Positions 59,557 to 64,000 of a DNA stretch of 64,000 nt are shown piece after piece. Numbering within the stretch: the first letter of the stretch is position 1; the number at the start of each line of letters is the position of its first letter. The position numbers and the translations under genes were made by a program. This DNA is from JAJXWB01 sp046349085 (GTDB taxonomy: Bacteria; Pseudomonadota; Alphaproteobacteria; Rhizobiales; Beijerinckiaceae): assembly GCA_046349085.1 (NCBI GenBank), contig JAXMDA010000004.1:124001-188000 (forward strand). The letters are read 5' to 3'. Below the pieces are notes generated by a model. The model saw nothing but the letters and a program-made list of their open reading frames with translations, was not told the DNA's origin and did not search any database.

Positions 59557-62500
59557 CTACTCGAACCGCTGCGCGGCGTGCGCGAGCATCGTGTAGACCT
59601 TGCCCGTGTCGGACACGAGATAGGACTTGGCCAGCGATCCGTCGCGGTCGTCGCGGCCGACTTCCGACAGCAGCCGCTCGAACTCGTGGATATAGCGGTC
59701 GATCGTGTCGCGGAATTCGCGCTCGGCGCGATAGCGCCGACGGATTTCGTCGAAGGCCTGCTGGCCCTGCAGCGTGTAGAGCCTGCGGCTGAACACGTTG
59801 CGCTCGCCGCGGCGATAGCGCTCCCACAGATCCACCACCGCTTCGTGATCGAGCATCCGCGCAATGTCGAGCGACAGCGCGTCGAGCGAATCGATCGGCT
59901 TCGGCGCGGGCTGCGCCGGCCGCGCGGCTTCCTCGTCGCTCGACGCCCGCGCGAGCAGGTCGCTCAGCCATCCGGCGCCGCGCTCCGCGGGCGCTGCCGC
60001 CGGACGGGTCGACGACGGCGCGGGAATGCGCGCGCGCTGCGGCTCGGCCGGCGCCGGCGCTGCGGGCGGCGGGCTGATCGGTTCCGGGGCGCGCGGCGGC
60101 TCGATCGTGCGGCGCAGGTCCGGCGCAGGCTGCTGCGCCGGCGCAATATGGCGCGCAGCCGGCATCGCGGGCGCGGCCTCCGCCACGTCGTGGCCGCGTC
60201 CCGCGCGCGTGACGATGGCGGTCAGTTCGTTCAGCGCCTTGATCTGGTCGCCGACGATGCGCCGCATCGTATTGGCCTGCTCGGCGGTTTCGCGCGGCAG
60301 GTCGGCGACGCCGCGCGAAACCTGCTCGCGCGTCGTCTCCAGTTCGCGCTGGATTTCCGCCGTCATGGCGCGGATGTCGGCGGCGGCGGTCGAGAATCGC
60401 TCGGTCGCTTCGCCGAACAGACGCGTCATCTGCTCGTTCGCCTGCTCGTAGGCGGCGCGCAGCGCGGCCGCCGTGCGTTCGCGCTCGCGGCCCGTCGCGG
60501 CGCGGATTTCGCCGAACTGCTCTTCGACCGAAGCGGCCGTGGCCTGCGAGGCTTCGGCGAGGAAGGAGCCGATTTCGCGCGCGCGGCTCTCCGACTGGCG
60601 GAAGGCGTTTTCGACAAGGCCGGAGAAGGATGTGAGCACATTGTCGAAATCGTCGCGCCGCGCCTCGAGCTGCGTGAGCAGTTCGGCAAGCGACGAGCGA
60701 CGCGCGCTGAGCGTGTGGTCGAGCTCGGCCTGCGTGCGGGCGAGTTCGCTTGCGCTCTGCGCGAGCGAGGCGCTGTGTTCGTCGACCGCGCCGACGAGCG
60801 CCTGCGCATCGCCGACGACCGATGACGCCACGCCCGTGACGCGCGTGAGATCGGTGGAGGCCTGCTCGATCGCGCTGCGCATGTCGCGCAGCTTTTCGGC
60901 CAAAGCGGCGTCGAGCGCGCCGAGGCCGCTCGAGGCCTGGCCGACGATGCCCTGCAGCGCCGTGTTGGTTTCGCCGAGGCGACCGAGCACTTCCGTCAGT
61001 TCGCTACGGATCTTCTCGTGCGCGCCGCTGACCGCGCCGACCGACTGGCTGGCGCTGGCGTCGATGGCTTCGCGCAGGGCCCGCGTCGAACGGTCGAGCG
61101 CGACGGCGACCTCGCCCTGCTTCTGGGCGAGATGTTCGACGACTGCCGAACCGCGCTGCTCGATGGCGTTGGTGACGAGTTCGCCGACGCTGGCGAGTTC
61201 CCTGGACACCTCGTCGCCCCGCGCGGTGAGCAGGTCGATGAGCAGCGATCCCTTGGTGTCGAAGATCGAATGCAGATCGGTCGTGCGCGAGGACAGAAGG
61301 TCCGCAAGCCCCTTGCCGCGCTCGTCGATCGAGGCGCCGAGAGCGCCGAGCTCCTTGTTCAGCTCGGCGTTGATGCCGGCGACGCGCTGCACCAGCGCTT
61401 CCGACAACTGGCCGGTGCGCGTATGCAGAACCACGTCGAGTTCGCGGCGCGCTTCGGACAGCGTCGTGCTGATCTCCTGAATGCGCTGCGCGAGCGTCTC
61501 CAGCACCGAATGGCCGCGCTGGTCGATGTCGGCGGACACCGCCTGCAGGCGATTGACGACGCGCTCCTCGAAATTGCCGATGCGCTCGTCGAGCGCGCTG
61601 GAGATTTCGTCCGTGCGCGACTTGATGGCGTCATGCGCGGTCTCGAGCCGGGTGTGCAGGATGTCCGCCGCCTCGCGGCCGCGGCTTTCGATCTCGTTGG
61701 AGACGAGGTCGAGACGGCGAACAACGCGGTCCTCGAACTGCTGGATGCGGCCGTCGAGCGTCGCGGCGATCTCCTCGGCGCGGCCGCCGAGCGTCTGGTT
61801 GATCTCGCTCGCCTTGGCGCCCAGCGTGTCGCTGATCTCGGTCGTGCGCGCCAGCAGCGCCTCGTCGATCTCGCGCGCCTTGGTGTCGAGCGCCTGCGTC
61901 ACCTCGCGGCCGCCCTCGCCCAGCACGCGGGCGATCTCGATCGCGCGACGCGCCAGCGCGTCGTTGAAGGTCTGCGAACGCGCCTCCAGTCCGCCGTCGA
62001 TGCGCAGCACCAGCTCGTCCAGGCGCTCGGCGGCGTCGCGCATCTTGTCGCTCGAGCGCCTCTCGAAAGCGTCCACCTGCGCGCTGAGCTCCGAGGAGAT
62101 CGAAGCGGCCCGTTCCGCGAGACGATCGGTGAATGCCGCGCCGTGCACGGTGACGGCTTGCTCGACCGCGTCGAGATGGCCGGCCACCGTATCGGTGAAG
62201 CCGCGGGCGTGTTCGCCGATGCGGTCGGCCGCATGTCCGCCATGCGCGCGCAAGGTCGTCTCGAAGGAATCGAGACGTTCGGCGAGCGTATCCTGGAAAG
62301 CCTTGGAGTTGTGGCCGATGCGGCTTGCCGCTTCCTCGCTGCGCGCCGCGAATTCGTTTTCGAAGGCGTCGAGCCGCGAGGCGATCGCCGCGCGCGCGTC
62401 TTCGGCGCGACGGTCGATGCGCTCGGCGACGGCGCGGCCGTTGGCGGACATGGCCGCCTCGACCGTCTCGAGCCGGCCGGCGAGATCGGCGGCGATGCGT

Positions 62501-64000
62501 TCGCCCTGGCCGACCAGGCGCTCGGCGGTCTCCCCCTCGTGACGGCGCAGCGCCTCGGTGAATTCGACGAAGCGCGTCGCCAGCGTCTCGTTCACGCGAT
62601 CGCCATGGCTGGCGATGGCGTTGACCGCGTCCGTCGCCGTCGTCGCGAAGCGCGTATGCAGATCGCTCGTCCGGCCCTGCATGTCGGCAAGCGCGCGGCC
62701 CGTCGCGGATTCGAAATTGGCGGCCAGCCCTTCCATCTGGTCGCCCAGCGCCTGGCTCGCTTCGGCCGCAGACGCCACGAAGCGGCGCTCCATGCCGCCG
62801 GTGCGATCTTCGAGGCCCGAGAGAATGTCGACCGCCGTCTGCGCGAAGCGGTCGTGCAGCGACTCGCTGTGCTGCGCGAAGGCGGCCTGGGCGGAGGCCG
62901 AGACTGCGGACAGGCGCTCGTGCAGGCTGTCGGCGTGCTGGCTGAGCTTGCCCACGGCGTCGTCGGTCTTCTCGACATAGATCGAGACAACGCGGTCGGC
63001 GTGCTGCGCCAGATCGTTGCGCGCCTTCTCCTGCGAATTGGCCAGAACCGCCGACAGGCGATCGCCGTGATCCTCGAAGGAGCGATTGGCTTCCGCCACA
63101 TGGACGGCGAGCGTGTCCGTGAAATGCTCTGTGTTCGTCCTGAGCGCGTCCTCGAGGGCGCCGCCGTGCGCGCCGAGCGAGTCGACGAGCTTTTCCATAT
63201 TCGACTTCAGCGTCGTCTCGAACGCGCCGCTGTGCGTGGTCAGCGTGTCGGCAAGGCGCTCGGCGTTCGAGCGCAGCGTCGTCTCGAGCGCGCCGCCGTG
63301 CGTGGTCAGCGTGTCGGCGAGACGCTCGGCGTTCGAGCGCAGCGTCGTCTCGAGCGCGCCGCCATGCGTGGTCAGCGTGTCGGCCAGGCGGTCGGTGTTC
63401 GAGCGCAGCGTCGTCTCGAACGAGCCGCTATGCGTCTCCAGCGTGTCGGCAAGCTGCTGCGCGCTGGACTTCAGCGTCGTCTCCAGCGCGCCGCCGTGCA
63501 CGGTCACGGATTCGTGGATGCGGTCGCCGGTTTCCGCCAGGCGGTCGAGCAGGCCGCGGCCATGGCCGTCGATCGTGGTCGCGATCGTGTCGCTAAGGGC
63601 GCCGAGCCGCTTGACGATGTCCTCGCTGCGGCCCTGCAGGTCGAGCGCGAGCGTCTCGCTGGTCTCGCGCAGGCGGCCGGTCGTCTCCTCGACCTTCGAG
63701 GTCAGGAGGCCGACGACCGCTTCGCTCGCGCCGGTCAACTGGCCGGTCACCTGCATCCCGGTTTCCGACAGCCGCCCGACGATCTGGTCGCCCTGCGAGG
63801 TCAGGCCGAGCAGGAGGCGTTCGCCGGTCTGGCCGAGCGATGTCGAGATTTCCTCGCCCTTGGCGCCGAGCGACTGGGTGACGCGCACGCCCGCGTCGCT
63901 CACGGCTTCGGCGAGCTTCAGCGAGGTCGTCGCCAGCGTGTCGGACAGATGTTCGTGCGCGCCGCTCATCGCCCCGCGCACCTTCTCGGCGTTGAGCACG
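59557..64000 (-). CDS. giant coiled-coil repeat protein, 5' end outside the window
   Basis: At least 1480 residues; the start lies past 64000. Nearly all of it is long helix with 11/22-residue periodicity, as in apolipoprotein-like repeats. Best units (about 63100-63480) read TLTTHGGALETTLRSNAERLAD, shown here only as its 22-residue pattern, and two are nearly identical at the DNA level, 66 bp apart. Past this are a Pro-rich stretch (about 60000-60150) and a C-terminal domain (about 59557-59900) with LWERYRRGERNVFSRRLYT, which looks conserved and globular. No catalytic motif is seen. Such proteins act as scaffolds or structural cables; here the role is unknown. Base use is like the rest of the window. 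Confidence 0.8.
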   Translation of the reverse strand, partial: VLNAEKVRGAMSGAHEHLSDTLATTSLKLAEAVSDAGVRVTQSLGAKGEEISTSLGQTGERLLLGLTSQGDQIVGRLSETGMQVTGQLTGASEAVVGLLTSKVEETTGRLRETSETLALDLQGRSEDIVKRLGALSDTIATTIDGHGRGLLDRLAETGDRIHESVTVHGGALETTLKSSAQQLADTLETHSGSFETTLRSNTDRLADTLTTHGGALETTLRSNAERLADTLTTHGGALETTLRSNAERLADTLTTHSGAFETTLKSNMEKLVDSLGAHGGALEDALRTNTEHFTDTLAVHVAEANRSFEDHGDRLSAVLANSQEKARNDLAQHADRVVSIYVEKTDDAVGKLSQHADSLHERLSAVSASAQAAFAQHSESLHDRFAQTAVDILSGLEDRTGGMERRFVASAAEASQALGDQMEGLAANFESATGRALADMQGRTSDLHTRFATTATDAVNAIASHGDRVNETLATRFVEFTEALRRHEGETAERLVGQGERIAADLAGRLETVEAAMSANGRAVAERIDRRAEDARAAIASRLDAFENEFAARSEEAASRIGHNSKAFQDTLAERLDSFETTLRAHGGHAADRIGEHARGFTDTVAGHLDAVEQAVTVHGAAFTDRLAERAASISSELSAQVDAFERRSSDKMRDAAERLDELVLRIDGGLEARSQTFNDALARRAIEIARVLGEGGREVTQALDTKAREIDEALLARTTEISDTLGAKASEINQTLGGRAEEIAATLDGRIQQFEDRVVRRLDLVSNEIESRGREAADILHTRLETAHDAIKSRTDEISSALDERIGNFEERVVNRLQAVSADIDQRGHSVLETLAQRIQEISTTLSEARRELDVVLHTRTGQLSEALVQRVAGINAELNKELGALGASIDERGKGLADLLSSRTTDLHSIFDTKGSLLIDLLTARGDEVSRELASVGELVTNAIEQRGSAVVEHLAQKQGEVAVALDRSTRALREAIDASASQSVGAVSGAHEKIRSELTEVLGRLGETNTALQGIVGQASSGLGALDAALAEKLRDMRSAIEQASTDLTRVTGVASSVVGDAQALVGAVDEHSASLAQSASELARTQAELDHTLSARRSSLAELLTQLEARRDDFDNVLTSFSGLVENAFRQSESRAREIGSFLAEASQATAASVEEQFGEIRAATGRERERTAAALRAAYEQANEQMTRLFGEATERFSTAAADIRAMTAEIQRELETTREQVSRGVADLPRETAEQANTMRRIVGDQIKALNELTAIVTRAGRGHDVAEAAPAMPAARHIAPAQQPAPDLRRTIEPPRAPEPISPPPAAPAPAEPQRARIPAPSSTRPAAAPAERGAGWLSDLLARASSDEEAARPAQPAPKPIDSLDALSLDIARMLDHEAVVDLWERYRRGERNVFSRRLYTLQGQQAFDEIRRRYRAEREFRDTIDRYIHEFERLLSEVGRDDRDGSLAKSYLVSDTGKVYTMLAHAAQRFE

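Overview
The window is about 64 kb of high-GC chromosomal DNA from an alphaproteobacterium, most likely of the order Hyphomicrobiales (Rhizobiales). The lineage signs are a CckA-type hybrid kinase with a perfect TTAA-N7-TTAA CtrA-type box in its divergent promoter region, the alphaproteobacterial SOS box (GAAC-N7-GAAC) against the recA promoter, a DksA that keeps only one zinc-finger cysteine, an MlaE permease with a fused STAS domain, and several families of short palindromic intergenic elements of the kind common in this order. Genus cannot be fixed from sequence alone. No tRNA, rRNA, insertion sequence, prophage or CRISPR array was seen.

Layout. 0-10.5 kb: small membrane protein, GFA-family protein, MDR oxidoreductase, alpha/beta hydrolase, glutamate racemase (murI), TrmJ-like RNA methyltransferase, Baeyer-Villiger-type monooxygenase, cckA, and a divergent FliO-like Pro/Ala-rich membrane protein. 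10.5-19.2 kb: dksA, two unrelated NADP isocitrate dehydrogenases (dimeric and monomeric) on one strand separated by a decayed DUF559 fragment, a secreted seven-unit RCC1 protein, and a CBS-containing ClC channel. 19.4-27.4 kb: recA, alaS, a cyclic-nucleotide-binding K+ channel overlapping alaS, lipoprotein, M48 protease, USP. 27.8-35.7 kb: MoxR ATPase and its VWA partner with HNH, cytochrome c and DUF3124 genes between them, then PsiE-like, uracil/xanthine permease, cspA, epoxide-hydrolase-like, FmdB zinc ribbon, SixA. 35.7-50.1 kb: a protein with a possible phage-P5-like domain, YcjX/YcjF-like pair, diguanylate cyclase, atypical SDR, EamA and HupE transporters, XRE-cupin regulator, MetE-like protein, MFS transporter, multi-membrane protein, cytochrome c. 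50.2-64 kb: TadG-like protein, dipeptide epimerase, a complete mlaEFD plus auxiliary-lipoprotein operon, a four-gene operon with two SDRs and two unknown envelope proteins, and the C-terminal 1480 residues of a giant coiled-coil protein that runs off the window.

Functionally this is mainly a housekeeping and envelope region: cell-cycle control (CckA/CtrA), SOS/DNA repair (recA), translation (alaS, trmJ), peptidoglycan precursors and recycling (murI, dipeptide epimerase), outer-membrane lipid transport (Mla) and TCA flux (two IDHs). I found no strong candidate for a new defence or mobile system. The least explained parts are the giant 22-residue-repeat coiled-coil protein, the exact 165-bp-period RCC1 gene, the 56.5-59.3 kb operon, the reiterated SD/ATG units at the ClC start, and the nested palindromes near 27.5 kb.
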